NCBI GenBank assembly: GCA_020637675.1
Contig: JACKKD010000001.1
Location: 1,178,001-1,242,000 of the forward strand
DNA: 64,000 bases
DNA from: Paracoccaceae bacterium
Lineage (GTDB): Bacteria; Pseudomonadota; Alphaproteobacteria; Rhodobacterales; Rhodobacteraceae
Direction of reading: 5' to 3'
Shown here piece after piece: positions 43,737-52,249 of the stretch. Positions within the stretch are counted from its first letter, which is position 1, and each line of letters opens with the position of its first letter. The notes below the pieces were generated by a model, which saw only the letters and a program-made list of their open reading frames with translations, had not been told where the DNA came from and made no database searches. The position numbers and the translations under genes were made by a program.

Positions 43737-44751
43737 ATGTCACAAGACTCCCCGGTTCTCGTCACCGGCGCCAGCGGCTTTCTGGCCAAGCACATCGTTC
43801 TCGCGCTGCTGCGCGGAGGCCGGGCGGTTCGGGCATCGCTGCGCGATCCGGCACGGGCGGCCGAGGTCCGGCAGGCGGTGCTGCCGCATCTGCCGGCGGG
43901 GGCCGAGCGCGGTCTGTCCTTCGTGACGCTCGACCTGACCCGGAACGAGGGCTGGCGGGAGGCCATGGCCGGCGCCGCGGCGCTGATCCACACCGCCTCG
44001 CCCTTCCCGATCGCCCGGCCGAAGGACACGGAGGCGGTGACCCGTGCCGCTGTAGGGGGCACCCGGCGCGCTTGATGCCGCGGCGGCGTCCGGCGTCGGC
44101 CGGGCGATCCTTACCTCATCGACCGTCGCGGTCATCGGCCGGTGGCGCGAAGGGCATGTCCATACCGAGGCGGACTGGGCCGACGCGGACGGCCCGCCCG
44201 CGAGCACCTATGCGCGATCGAAGGTCATGGCCGAGCGCACGGCCTGGGAGATCGCGGGGCGCGAGGGGCTCGCGCTCACCGCGATCAACCCGGCCTTCAT
44301 CCTCGGGCCACCGCTCGACAGCCACTTCGGCACCTCGATCGGACTCGTCCGGCGCGTCCTGAAGGGGCGCGACCCGCTGGTGCCACGGCTGGGCTTTCCC
44401 GTCGTCGACGTGCGCGACGTGGCCCTTGCGCATCTTCGCGCGCTCGCCATGCCGGAAACGGCCGGCGAGCGCTTCATCGCCGCCGCGGGTTCGTTATGGT
44501 TGACGGACTGGGGGCGCATCCTCAAGCGGCGCTGGCCGGACCGGCGGATGCCGACCCGCGCCGCGCCAAAACCGCTCCTCAGGCTCCTCGCGCTCTTCGA
44601 CCGGGAAATCCGCGCCTCCCTGCCGGGCGTCGGCTACCGCGAAGAGGTCTCGGCCGACAAGGCGCGAAGCCTTCTCGGCATCGACTTCATCACGCCCGAT
44701 CGAGCGCTTGTCGCCGCGGCGGAGGTGCTAGTGGCGCGCGGGCTGGCCTGA
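43737..44751 (+). pseudogene. NAD(P)-dependent epimerase/dihydroflavonol-reductase-like protein, frameshifted
   Basis: Two frames together encode one extended-SDR protein of about 337 residues. The first (43737 to about 44060) has LVTGASGFLAKHIVLALLRGG, VRASLRDPARAAEVR and AALIHTASPF. The second (about 44062-44751) has LDAAAASGVGRAILTSSTVAV, the active-site YARSKVMAERTAWEIA, INPAFILGPPLD and VVDVRDVALAHLRAL. The join needs removal of one base in TAGGGGGCACCCGG (44053-44066); as given, the first frame stops at 44073-44075. Function would be reduction or epimerisation of an unknown carbonyl or sugar substrate. A real mutation and a sequence error cannot be told apart here. Confidence 0.8.
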
Positions 44752-44791
44752 GCGCAGGCACCGGGCGCGCCAATCCGACGGTCGGACGCCA

Positions 44792-46021
44792 TCACGACCT
44801 GACGGGGCGCGGACGCGCGCCGCGCGGCGCGCCAAGACGGGGATGCAGCCGCCCGGCCACCGTCGCCATGACGCCGAGGCCGGCAGCACAGGCGACGAAC
44901 ACGCCCGCCACCGGCGCGACGAGCAGCACGAGCCATGCCGCGCCCGGCGTGACGATTCCTGAAACGTCGCGGAAGCTGGAATAGACCGCGGCCATCTCGG
45001 TCCGTTCGGCCGGTTTCACCGCCATCAGGAACGGCAGGCCGCCGAAGGTGTCGAGCATGACGAGAAAGACCGACCCTGCCAGCAGCGCCAGGACAGCGAC
45101 CGGCGGCCAGACCTGCCCGAATCCGGCGAGCGCGAAGCACAGCGCCGCCCAGCCGAAGGCCGCGCGCACCGCGCGCCGCAACCCACGACCGCGCATCCAG
45201 CGCATGATGAAGGGCGCGGAAAGGAGGAGCGCGTTGGAAACGGAGAAGGCGACGCTCGCCACGCGGTCGCCAAGCCCCGCCTCGATGCAGAACATCGGCA
45301 GGTAGACGACATAGACCCACCATCCCGACGAGCGAAAGACCGCGAAGGACCAGCCCGAGATCAGTCGCGGCTGGCGGAAGAAGCGGCCGAGGTAGGCCAA
45401 TGGGTTGGGCGCCGGCGCGCGGGCACGTGTGATGAGCCTTCCGTTGCCGAGCCGGAGATACCAGAAGGTCGCGAGCAGGAGCACCGCGAAGCCGATCGCC
45501 ATCAGGAATGGCATCGCCGGCCACCACTTCCAGAGGAACACCCCGGCCATCGGCCCGATGGCCCAGGACAGGCCGCTGTAGAGGAGTTTCTGCGTCTCCA
45601 CCCGGCCAAGCTCATGGCGTGCGATGAAATCCATGATGTAGGCATTGGTGCAGATGAAGACGGTGACAGTGGCGAAGTTCGCCAGCACCATGGCGACCGG
45701 CGTCGCCACCGCCCCCCCCCGCATCGCCAGAAGCGCGCCTGCGAAATAGAAGCTCGCGCCAAGCGTATAGAGCCAGCGCCGGGGGATGCGCCGGTTGAGC
45801 CAGGGAACCATCAGCCCCCAGGAAAGCGAGGCGATGCCGGCGGCGAAATAGACGAGGCTGACACGCGCGGCGTTCTCGCCCAGCGACTGATACATCACGA
45901 GCGGCCAGACCGAGACGAGCGTCCCCCTCAGCGAGGCTTCGATCCCCGCGAGAACTGCGAAACCGGTCACGCCCGGCGTGGGCGCGTGCCGCAGATAGTC
46001 GGGGATGTAGCGGCTGATCAT
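44792..46021 (-). CDS. MFS transporter
   Basis: A 409-residue inner-membrane protein with about twelve hydrophobic helices. Recognisable segments are AGIASLSWGLMVPWLNRRIPRRWLY between helices 2 and 3 (the MFS A-like loop) and LLSAPFIMRWMRGRGLRR in the second half. Substrate unknown. The gene carries a run of nine G (45712-45720) encoding Arg-Gly-Gly, a potential slippage site, but the frame is intact. The start ATG at 46019-46021 has a GAGAGG site. It is convergent with the epimerase gene. Confidence 0.8.
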   Translation of the reverse strand: MISRYIPDYLRHAPTPGVTGFAVLAGIEASLRGTLVSVWPLVMYQSLGENAARVSLVYFAAGIASLSWGLMVPWLNRRIPRRWLYTLGASFYFAGALLAMRGGAVATPVAMVLANFATVTVFICTNAYIMDFIARHELGRVETQKLLYSGLSWAIGPMAGVFLWKWWPAMPFLMAIGFAVLLLATFWYLRLGNGRLITRARAPAPNPLAYLGRFFRQPRLISGWSFAVFRSSGWWVYVVYLPMFCIEAGLGDRVASVAFSVSNALLLSAPFIMRWMRGRGLRRAVRAAFGWAALCFALAGFGQVWPPVAVLALLAGSVFLVMLDTFGGLPFLMAVKPAERTEMAAVYSSFRDVSGIVTPGAAWLVLLVAPVAGVFVACAAGLGVMATVAGRLHPRLGAPRGARPRPVRS

Positions 46022-46099
46022 GGAACCTCTCGTCCGAGACATCGCCCGGCGCCCGGCAGGGCGTCTGAGACAATTCCGACAGGGCGCGTCGGATTGGAC

Positions 46100-46822
46100 T
46101 CATCCCGCGCGGGCGATGAGCGCCGCGAAGCGGCGCCGCGCCTCGGGCATCGGCCGCGACCCGAGGTCGGGAAAGAGCCGGTGTTCGAGGAAATGCCCCG
46201 TGGTCCGGAGCGCCGATGCGAGTTCGTCCGCACCCGCCGGACCCTGGCCGAGGAGGCAGGGAGGCAGCGGCAGGAGCCGGTCGGCCCATGGCCCCGCCGC
46301 GCCGCGCGCCACCGCACGGCCGGTCTTCGGGCTGACGAAGGCGAGGTCGTCGCGGACGCCCGTGACGGCGCAGGACGACAGGTCCAGCCCGTAGCCGAGG
46401 TCCTCGAGAAGGCCGAGTTCCCAGCGGACATAGGCAAGCGGCCAGTCCGGACCCTCGCCCAGCCGGTCGAGCAGGCCGATCGTGGCGGCGTAGAGCCCCG
46501 GATGCGGCTCGCGTTCCGGGAGCGCGGTGTGAAGGAGCGCGCAGACCGCGTTCAGCGCCGCAAGCGCGTCGCGATCGCCGAGAAGCGCGGCGCGTGAGCG
46601 CAGCGGCTCCACCGTAAAGGTGCCGATATGGTCTTCGAGCCGCGCCCGCCACGTCAGGTCGAGTTGCACCCCCGGTTGCAGCATCGGCGCGAGCCTGCGC
46701 GAGGCGCCGCCCGGCACGACCCCGGCATGACGGCCATGCCCGGGCGTGAAGACCTCGATGATGGCGGCACTCTCGCCGTGCCGCCTCACTGCCAGAAGCG
46801 CGCCTTCGTCCCGCCAGTCCAT
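46100..46822 (-). CDS. recO: DNA repair protein RecO
   Basis: RecFOR-pathway protein that loads RecA onto gapped single-stranded DNA. The 240-residue protein has an N-terminal OB fold (DEGALLAVRRHGESAAIIEVFTPGHGRHAGVVPGGASRR), then the helical domain with LAALNAVCALLHTALPEREP, ELGLLEDLGYGLDLSSCAVTG and a C-terminal RTTGHFLEHRLFPDLGSRPMPEAR. The zinc-finger cysteines are reduced to one, as in many alphaproteobacteria. The ATG at 46820-46822 has an excellent GGAGGAAAG site. It lies downstream of era and the DUF1491 gene on the same strand, as in relatives. Confidence 0.92.
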   Translation of the reverse strand: MDWRDEGALLAVRRHGESAAIIEVFTPGHGRHAGVVPGGASRRLAPMLQPGVQLDLTWRARLEDHIGTFTVEPLRSRAALLGDRDALAALNAVCALLHTALPEREPHPGLYAATIGLLDRLGEGPDWPLAYVRWELGLLEDLGYGLDLSSCAVTGVRDDLAFVSPKTGRAVARGAAGPWADRLLPLPPCLLGQGPAGADELASALRTTGHFLEHRLFPDLGSRPMPEARRRFAALIARAG

Positions 46823-46924
46823 GCCTTTCCTCCGGGCGCGAATATCGGCCGCGCCACCTGCGATGTCCACCGGCGGCCGGCGCGCAAGCCCGCCGGAAGC
46901 GTTGCTGGCCGACCAGGACGAGGG

Positions 46925-47260
46925 TCAGTCGGCAAGCCCCTCCTCGTCAAGAAGGGTCCGCCCCTCGCGGCTCTCGACCTCGATCACCCAGAGATCGGGG
47001 TCCGTCCGCCGCTGGCGCGCGACGGCGGCATCCACCTCGGCCTCGGCCCCCTCGGCGAGAACGATCCAGGCGCGCCCGCCGGTCATCAGGTCGACGCTGC
47101 GCTGAAAGAGCCGCGCCCGGCCGTCGAGCGTGGCGAGCTTCACGAGGACCGCGCCCGCCGTCGGATCGCCCCGCGCGGTGACATAGGCCGGCAGATGCGC
47201 CGCCTGGAGCCGTGCAAGATAGGCGCGGACCCAGAAGTCCGCGGTGAGCCGCGCGGTCAT
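46925..47260 (-). CDS. DUF1491 family protein
   Basis: A 111-residue protein starting MTARLTADFWVRAYLARLQA and continuing HLPAYVTARGDPTAGAVLVKL, then RAWIVLAEGAEAEVDAAVARQRRTDPDLWVIEVESREGR. This matches the alphaproteobacterial DUF1491 family, found beside era and recO. No function is known for it. It contains no signal peptide or membrane segment and is likely cytoplasmic. Confidence 0.85.
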   Translation of the reverse strand: MTARLTADFWVRAYLARLQAAHLPAYVTARGDPTAGAVLVKLATLDGRARLFQRSVDLMTGGRAWIVLAEGAEAEVDAAVARQRRTDPDLWVIEVESREGRTLLDEEGLAD

Positions 47261-47359
47261 GCCCCCAGGCTTTCATTGTGGCGGCAAATACTCCCGCCGG
47301 AGGCTCCCGCAGGCTCCGCCCGCGCAAGGGCCCGGACGTGGCGCGGCGCGCAGGTGAGG

Positions 47360-48286
47360 TCAGTCGCCATCCTTGAAGTCGAGCCCCATCTCGGAATAGC
47401 GCTCGCGCTCCTCCTGCCAGTTCTCGCGCACCTTGACCTGAAGGAAGAGATGCACGGGGCAGCCAAGGAACTCCGCGATCTCCACGCGCGCGTCGCGCCC
47501 GACCGCCTTGATCGTCTCGCCGCCCTTGCCGAGGACGATGCCCTTGTGGCCGTCGCGGGCGACGTAGATCACCTGGTCGATGCGGGCCGATCCGTCCTCG
47601 CGCTCCTGCCAGTGCTCGGTCTCGACCGTGAGCTGGTAGGGCAGTTCCTCGTGGAGCCTGAGCGTCAGCTTCTCGCGCGTGATCTCGGCCGCGATCATGC
47701 GCATGGGCAGGTCGGCGATCTGGTCCTCGGGGTAGAACCAGGGGCCTTCCGGCACTTCGGCGGCGAGCCAGCGCTTCAGGTCCTCCACCCCGTGGCCGCG
47801 TTCGGCCGAGATCATGAAGGTCTTCTCGAAGGGGAAGGCCGCGTTCAGCTCCTGCGCCAGCGCCAGGAGCGCCTCGGCCTTCACCCGGTCGATCTTGTTG
47901 ATGGCGAGCGCGACGCGGGTCCTTTCGGGAAGCTTCTCGCGCAGCGTGTCCAGGATGGCGCGCACCCCGTCGGTGAGGCCGCGATGCGCCTCGACGAGAA
48001 GGACGACGATATCGGCATCCACCGCCCCCCCCCAGGCCGCGGCGACCATCGCCCGGTCGAGCCGGCGGCGCGGCCGGAAGAGGCCCGGCGTATCGACGAA
48101 GACGATCTGTGCCGCCCCCTCCATCGCGATGCCGCGGATGCGGGCGCGGGTCGTCTGCACCTTGTGGGTGACGATGGAGACCTTGGCCCCGACCATTCGG
48201 TTCAGAAGCGTCGATTTGCCTGTGTTCGGCTCTCCGATCAGGGCGACGAAGCCTGCGCGTTTGGTCATGTCGTGTAGCGATCCCAT
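47360..48286 (-). CDS. era: GTPase Era
   Basis: Ribosome-assembly GTPase that binds the 3' end of 16S rRNA. The 308-residue protein has G1 GEPNTGKST, the effector loop KVQTTRARIRG, G3 DTPGL, G4 NKID, and a C-terminal KH domain with VARDGHKGIVLGKGGETIKAVGRDAR. The ATG at 48284-48286 has a GGAG site nine bases upstream; MTKRAGFVALIGE at 48268 is the alternative and matches homologue starts better. A nine-G run (48025-48033) encodes Gly-Gly in AAWGGAVDA, and the frame is intact. It lies downstream of rnc in the lepB-rnc-era order, with a plus-strand nuclease gene inserted. Confidence 0.94.
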   Translation of the reverse strand: MGSLHDMTKRAGFVALIGEPNTGKSTLLNRMVGAKVSIVTHKVQTTRARIRGIAMEGAAQIVFVDTPGLFRPRRRLDRAMVAAAWGGAVDADIVVLLVEAHRGLTDGVRAILDTLREKLPERTRVALAINKIDRVKAEALLALAQELNAAFPFEKTFMISAERGHGVEDLKRWLAAEVPEGPWFYPEDQIADLPMRMIAAEITREKLTLRLHEELPYQLTVETEHWQEREDGSARIDQVIYVARDGHKGIVLGKGGETIKAVGRDARVEIAEFLGCPVHLFLQVKVRENWQEERERYSEMGLDFKDGD

Positions 48287-48387
48287 GATTGATCTCCGCC
48301 CCATACGGGAAAGTTGCGGGATTTGCCAATTGGCAATCGCGATGCGGCGGACCATGGTAAGGGAATTGAACGAACGCGTCGCTTGCC

Positions 48388-48930
48388 ATGGGTCTTTTCC
48401 GTTTACTTCTCCGCGCCTTCTTTCGCTCGAGCCGGCCCAAATTGGTGAAGATCCGGCGCGAGACGACGGTTCTGGAGGACGGAAGTCCCTGGCGCCGCCG
48501 GGTCGCAGTCGGGCAGTCGGCCGACATCAGGATCGTCGAGGTCACGGAGCTTCGCGGCCGGGCCTGGGTTATCGACGGTGACACCCTGGATATTGGCGGA
48601 ATGCGCATCCGGCTTGCCGGGATCGACGCACCGGAGATGGACCACCCCTATGGTAGGACGGCCAAGTGGGCGCTCGTCAATCTGTGCAAGGGGCAAGAGA
48701 TCAGGGCCGTTTTCGATGGCGATCTTTCGCATGACCGGACCGTGGCAACCTGCTACCTCCCGGACGGGCGCGATCTGTCGGCCGAGATGGTCGCCGCCGG
48801 CATGGCGATCGACTGGCCCAAGTTCTCGCGCGGGAAGTATTCCCGGCTTGAGCCGCAGGGAATTCGCAGGAAGCTCTGGCGCTGCGACGCGCGCCAGAAG
48901 GGCCGCATGCCGCCGCGTTTACGAGATTAA
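48388..48930 (+). CDS. Thermonuclease (SNase)-family protein
   Basis: A 180-residue protein with a staphylococcal-nuclease-like fold in the second half: VIDGDTLDIGGMRIRLAGIDAPE carries the metal-binding Asp, an Arg and Glu of the active site, and SHDRTVATCYLPDGRDLSAEMV supplies the second Arg. The N-terminus (MGLFRLLLRAFFRSSRPKLVK) is basic and hydrophobic and may be a membrane anchor or weak signal. It probably cleaves DNA or RNA at the membrane or periplasm. It is on the opposite strand to era and rnc, and its stop overlaps the rnc stop by 4 bp. Confidence 0.85.
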   Translation: MGLFRLLLRAFFRSSRPKLVKIRRETTVLEDGSPWRRRVAVGQSADIRIVEVTELRGRAWVIDGDTLDIGGMRIRLAGIDAPEMDHPYGRTAKWALVNLCKGQEIRAVFDGDLSHDRTVATCYLPDGRDLSAEMVAAGMAIDWPKFSRGKYSRLEPQGIRRKLWRCDARQKGRMPPRLRD

Positions 48931-49616
48931 TTCTGGTCGCCCTGCATCCGCGCCAGCAGCGCCCTGGCCGCCGCCTGTTCGGCCTGGCGTTTCGATCCGG
49001 CCTCGGCCACCTCGGCCTCGCCGGTGGCTAGGCGCACCTCGACGGTGAAGCGGGGCTGGTGGTCGGGCCCCTCGCGGCCAAGCTCGGCATAGGCGGGCGG
49101 GGGCAGGCCGCGTCCCTGCGCCCATTCCTGAAGCGCCGTCTTGGCGTCGCGGGCATCGGCCTCGACACTGCCGATGCGCCCGCCCCAGAGCCTGAGCACC
49201 AGCGACTTCGCGGCATCGAAACCGGCATCGAGATGGACGGCGGCGATCACCGCCTCCATCGCGTCGGCCAGAAGCGCCTCCTTCCGGCGCCCGCCCGACA
49301 TCATCTCCGACCGGCCGAGCTTCAGGACCTCGCCGAGGTCCACCTCGCGCGCGACGGCGGCGCAGGCCTCCTTGCGGACGAGGGCGTTGAAGCGCGGCGC
49401 AAGCTGGCCCTCGCTGGCCCCCTTGTCGGCAGCCAGAAGGGCTTCGGCCATGACGAGGCCGAGGACGCGGTCGCCGAGGAATTCGAGCCGCTGGTTGTCC
49501 GGGCGCGCCGGCGTGGCGATGGAGGAATGCGTGACCGCGCGCAGGAGAAGCTCGGGCCGGCGGAAGTCGTGGCCGATGCGGGCCTGGAAGGCCTGGAGGT
49601 CGGCCGAAAGCCTCAC
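48927..49616 (-). CDS. rnc: Ribonuclease III
   Basis: Double-strand-specific endonuclease for rRNA processing. The 229-residue protein has the catalytic signature NQRLEFLGDRVLG with Glu45 and Asp49, and LLADAMEAVIAA with Asp118 and Glu121. The C-terminal dsRNA-binding domain runs from about residue 155 (DAKTALQEWAQGRGLPPPAYAELG to GSKRQAEQAAARALL). The initiator is GTG at 49614-49616, overlapping the lepB stop by 4 nt (GTGA), so lepB and rnc are coupled. Confidence 0.95.
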   Translation of the reverse strand: MRLSADLQAFQARIGHDFRRPELLLRAVTHSSIATPARPDNQRLEFLGDRVLGLVMAEALLAADKGASEGQLAPRFNALVRKEACAAVAREVDLGEVLKLGRSEMMSGGRRKEALLADAMEAVIAAVHLDAGFDAAKSLVLRLWGGRIGSVEADARDAKTALQEWAQGRGLPPPAYAELGREGPDHQPRFTVEVRLATGEAEVAEAGSKRQAEQAAARALLARMQGDQN

Positions 49617-50389
49617 TCCACCGCCTTGAAGAAGCGGTCGGACCGCCAGGTCCAGAAGAAGAAGAGCGAGCGGCCTGCGGAGGAGAACATGATCCGGTCG
49701 GCCCGGCCAATCAGGTATTCGGCCGGCAGCATCCCCACGCCGCCCGAATTCACCGCGAAGCGGCTGTCCTGGCTGTTGTCGCGGTTGTCGCCCATGAAGA
49801 AGTAGTGCCCCGCGGGCACGGTGTAGATCGGCGTATTGTCGGCCGGCACGCTGGCGATGTTGAGCACATCGTGGCGCACGCCGTTCGGCAGGGTTTCGGT
49901 GAAGCGCTGCTTGACGCAGGTGCCGCCGATGCCGACGGGGTCGTTGGCACAGCGCGGCATGTTGCCCTGCGACCCCTGCGGTGCCTTGATCTCCTCGAAG
50001 GTGCCGGCGTCCTCCTGCGGCACCGGCGTGCCGTTGAGCCAGAGCTGGCCTTCCTTCACCTGCACGGTGTCGCCCGGAAGGCCGATCAGCCGCTTGATGA
50101 AATCCGCGCCCGTGCCGGGGTGGCGAAACACGACGACGTCGCCGCGCTCGGGTTCCGAGCCGAAGAGGCGCCCGGTGATCGGGCAGGCCGCGAAAGGGCA
50201 GGAATAGCGCGAATAGCCGTAGGCCATCTTGTTGACGAAGAGGAAGTCGCCGATGAGGAGCGTATCCTTCATCGAGCCCGATGGGATCCAGAACGGCTGG
50301 TAGAAGAGGGTCCGGAACACCCCGGCGATGAGGAGCGCGTAGACGATCGTCTTCACGGTTTCGACGAAACCATCCTGCTTTGCCGCCAC
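49613..50389 (-). CDS. lepB: Signal peptidase I
   Basis: Inner-membrane serine protease that removes signal peptides. The 258-residue protein has one N-terminal membrane helix (about residues 12-30), catalytic Ser39 in WIPSGSMKDTL, catalytic Lys99 in DFIKRLIGLPGD, and the box E segment YFFMGDNRDNSQDSR. Cys64 and Cys69 in the YSCPFAACP insert could form a disulfide. The initiator is GTG at 50387-50389. It is coupled to rnc downstream. Confidence 0.95.
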   Translation of the reverse strand: MAAKQDGFVETVKTIVYALLIAGVFRTLFYQPFWIPSGSMKDTLLIGDFLFVNKMAYGYSRYSCPFAACPITGRLFGSEPERGDVVVFRHPGTGADFIKRLIGLPGDTVQVKEGQLWLNGTPVPQEDAGTFEEIKAPQGSQGNMPRCANDPVGIGGTCVKQRFTETLPNGVRHDVLNIASVPADNTPIYTVPAGHYFFMGDNRDNSQDSRFAVNSGGVGMLPAEYLIGRADRIMFSSAGRSLFFFWTWRSDRFFKAVE

Positions 50390-50451
50390 GATGCGCCCTG
50401 CCCTGTCCTGCCTCTTGTGCCCGCGCTACATGCGGCGGCGGCCGGGCCGAG

Positions 50452-50868
50452 TCAAGTTGCGGCTGTGTCGGGGCGAGGCCGCGCCTCGATCACCACGAAG
50501 GCCTGCGCCCAGGGGTGATCGTCGGTCAGCGTGACGTGGACGATGGCCTCGTGCCCGGGCGGGGTCATCGCGGCGAGCCGTTCGGCCGCCCAGCCGGTCA
50601 GGTGCATGACGGGCTGGCCGGAGCGGAGATTCGACACGCCCATGTCCTTCCAGGAGATGCCCATGCGCAATCCGGTGCCGAGCGCCTTGGAACAGGCCTC
50701 CTTCGCCGCCCAGCGCTTGGCATAGGTGCCGGCGGTATCGCGGCGGCCTTCAGCCTTCCTCTGCTCCACATCTGTGAAGACACGGTTGCGGAAGCGGTCG
50801 CCGAAGCGGGCGAGCGTCGCGGCGATGCGGTCGATATTGGCAAGGTCCGTGCCGATGCCGAGGATCAT
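50452..50868 (-). CDS. acpS: Holo-[acyl-carrier-protein] synthase
   Basis: Transfers 4'-phosphopantetheine from CoA to apo-ACP. The 138-residue protein starts MILGIGTDLANIDRI, where Asp8 binds magnesium, and has YAKRWAAKEACSKALGTGL with the second acidic ligand in WAAKEA. The end, HVTLTDDHPWAQAFVVIE, is conserved. The ATG at 50866-50868 overlaps the kptA stop (ATGA). It is usually adjacent to pdxJ; here kptA separates them. Confidence 0.94.
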   Translation of the reverse strand: MILGIGTDLANIDRIAATLARFGDRFRNRVFTDVEQRKAEGRRDTAGTYAKRWAAKEACSKALGTGLRMGISWKDMGVSNLRSGQPVMHLTGWAAERLAAMTPPGHEAIVHVTLTDDHPWAQAFVVIEARPRPDTAAT

Positions 50869-51419
50869 GCGTCGTCCACCAGGTCCAGAAAGATCGCCGG
50901 CAGCGGATCAGTCAGCCACACGTCGTTCTCCGACCGATAGAACCGGTGACCCTGCGTCCAAGCGCGGGCGGCATCGACGAAGAACACGGCGGGGCGGCCG
51001 TGGCGGCGGCCCACCCTGAGCGCGGTTTCGATGTCGGGCGAAAGGTGAACGTGCCGGCGCGATCCCGCGTGCAGGCCCCGGGTCTGAATCGAAGCCACAT
51101 TGCGCTCGGCGGTGCCGTGGAACAGCACCGCGGGCGGCACGACCGGCGCAAGGGACAGATCGACGGCGACAGAGTGGCCCTGCGCGGCACGGATCGACCG
51201 GCCGCCCGGCGAGATCGTGAACCGTTTCTTGTCGGAGTTTGCGACCACAGTCGACAGTTCCTCACGGGTAAACCCTTTGCCCTTCGACGCGGCCCCGACG
51301 ATGAGCGCGTCCAGGTCCACCCAGCCTTCCGGGTCGAGCGTCACCCCGGCCGCACCCGGATCGTGACGCAGGACAAGGCTGAGAAACTTGCTCAGCCGCT
51401 TTTCGTCGGCCGGCGTCAT
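50865..51419 (-). CDS. kptA: RNA 2'-phosphotransferase (KptA/Tpt1 family)
   Basis: A 184-residue enzyme that removes an internal RNA 2'-phosphate using NAD+, giving ADP-ribose 1'',2''-cyclic phosphate. The catalytic tetrad residues are visible: Arg-His in SLVLRHDP, RAAQGHS, FHGT, and Arg in the later RHVHLSPD segment. In yeast the reaction completes tRNA splicing; most bacteria lack that pathway, so the bacterial substrate is unclear. Its start and stop overlap pdxJ and acpS by 4 nt (ATGA at both ends), so it is fully embedded in a pdxJ-kptA-acpS operon. Confidence 0.92.
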   Translation of the reverse strand: MTPADEKRLSKFLSLVLRHDPGAAGVTLDPEGWVDLDALIVGAASKGKGFTREELSTVVANSDKKRFTISPGGRSIRAAQGHSVAVDLSLAPVVPPAVLFHGTAERNVASIQTRGLHAGSRRHVHLSPDIETALRVGRRHGRPAVFFVDAARAWTQGHRFYRSENDVWLTDPLPAIFLDLVDDA

Positions 51420-52159
51420 GCCTGCGCCGCATCCATCTGGCGGCGCATCTCTGCGATGGCCTTCTTCAGCCCGACGAAGATCGCCTCGCCGATCAGGAAA
51501 TGGCCGATGTTGAGCTCGCGCACCTCGGGGAAGGCGGCGACGGGGCCGACGGTGTCGTAGGTCAGGCCGTGGCCGGCGTGGACCTCGAGCCCGAGCGAAC
51601 GGGCCAGCCGGGCGCCTTCAGCGAGGGCCGCAAGCTCGGCGTCCCGTTCGGCGAAGCGACCCTCGGCGTGAAGGTCGCAGTAATGGCCGGTGTGAAGCTC
51701 CACCACCGCCGCGCCGATCCGGGCGGAGGCCTCGATCTGGCGCGGATCATGCCCGATGAACATCGAGACCCGGCAACCAGCCGCGCGCAGGGGCGCGATG
51801 AACTCTGTCAGGCGGGCGATGTCGGCGGCGACATCGAGCCCGCCCTCGGTCGTCCGTTCCTCGCGCTTTTCGGGAACGATGCAAGCGGCATGGGGGCGGT
51901 GGCGGAGCGCGATCGCCTGCATCTCGGCGGTCGCTGCCATCTCGAAGTTGAGCGGCCGTTTCAGCGTGGCCACGAGCCGGGCGATGTCGTCGTCGGTGAT
52001 GTGGCGGCGATCCTCGCGCAGGTGCGCGGTGATACCGTCGGCCCCGGACTCTTCCGCCAGGATGGCGGCGCGCACCGGGTCAGGATAGGCCGATCCGCGC
52101 GCGTTCCGCACGGTCGCCACATGGTCGATGTTTACGCCGAGCCGCAGCGTGCCGGACAT
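51416..52159 (-). CDS. pdxJ: Pyridoxine 5'-phosphate synthase
   Basis: Last ring-forming step of the DXP-dependent vitamin B6 pathway, joining 3-amino-1-hydroxyacetone phosphate with deoxyxylulose 5-phosphate. The 247-residue TIM barrel starts MSGTLRLGVNIDHVATVRNARG and has ITAHLREDRRHITDDDI, PLNFEMAAT, CIVPEKREERTTEGGLDV and EVHAGHGLTYDTV, all catalytic-site loops of PdxJ. The ATG at 52157-52159 was chosen from homology. It is first gene of the pdxJ-kptA-acpS group. Confidence 0.96.
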   Translation of the reverse strand: MSGTLRLGVNIDHVATVRNARGSAYPDPVRAAILAEESGADGITAHLREDRRHITDDDIARLVATLKRPLNFEMAATAEMQAIALRHRPHAACIVPEKREERTTEGGLDVAADIARLTEFIAPLRAAGCRVSMFIGHDPRQIEASARIGAAVVELHTGHYCDLHAEGRFAERDAELAALAEGARLARSLGLEVHAGHGLTYDTVGPVAAFPEVRELNIGHFLIGEAIFVGLKKAIAEMRRQMDAAQA

Positions 52160-52249
52160 GCGTGATCTCCTGTCTTGAAGCGGTCGGGGCGACAGTATTG
52201 GCTTGGGCGGCGGCTGTGAACGGCGGAAGTGTCACCGGCACAATTCGAG

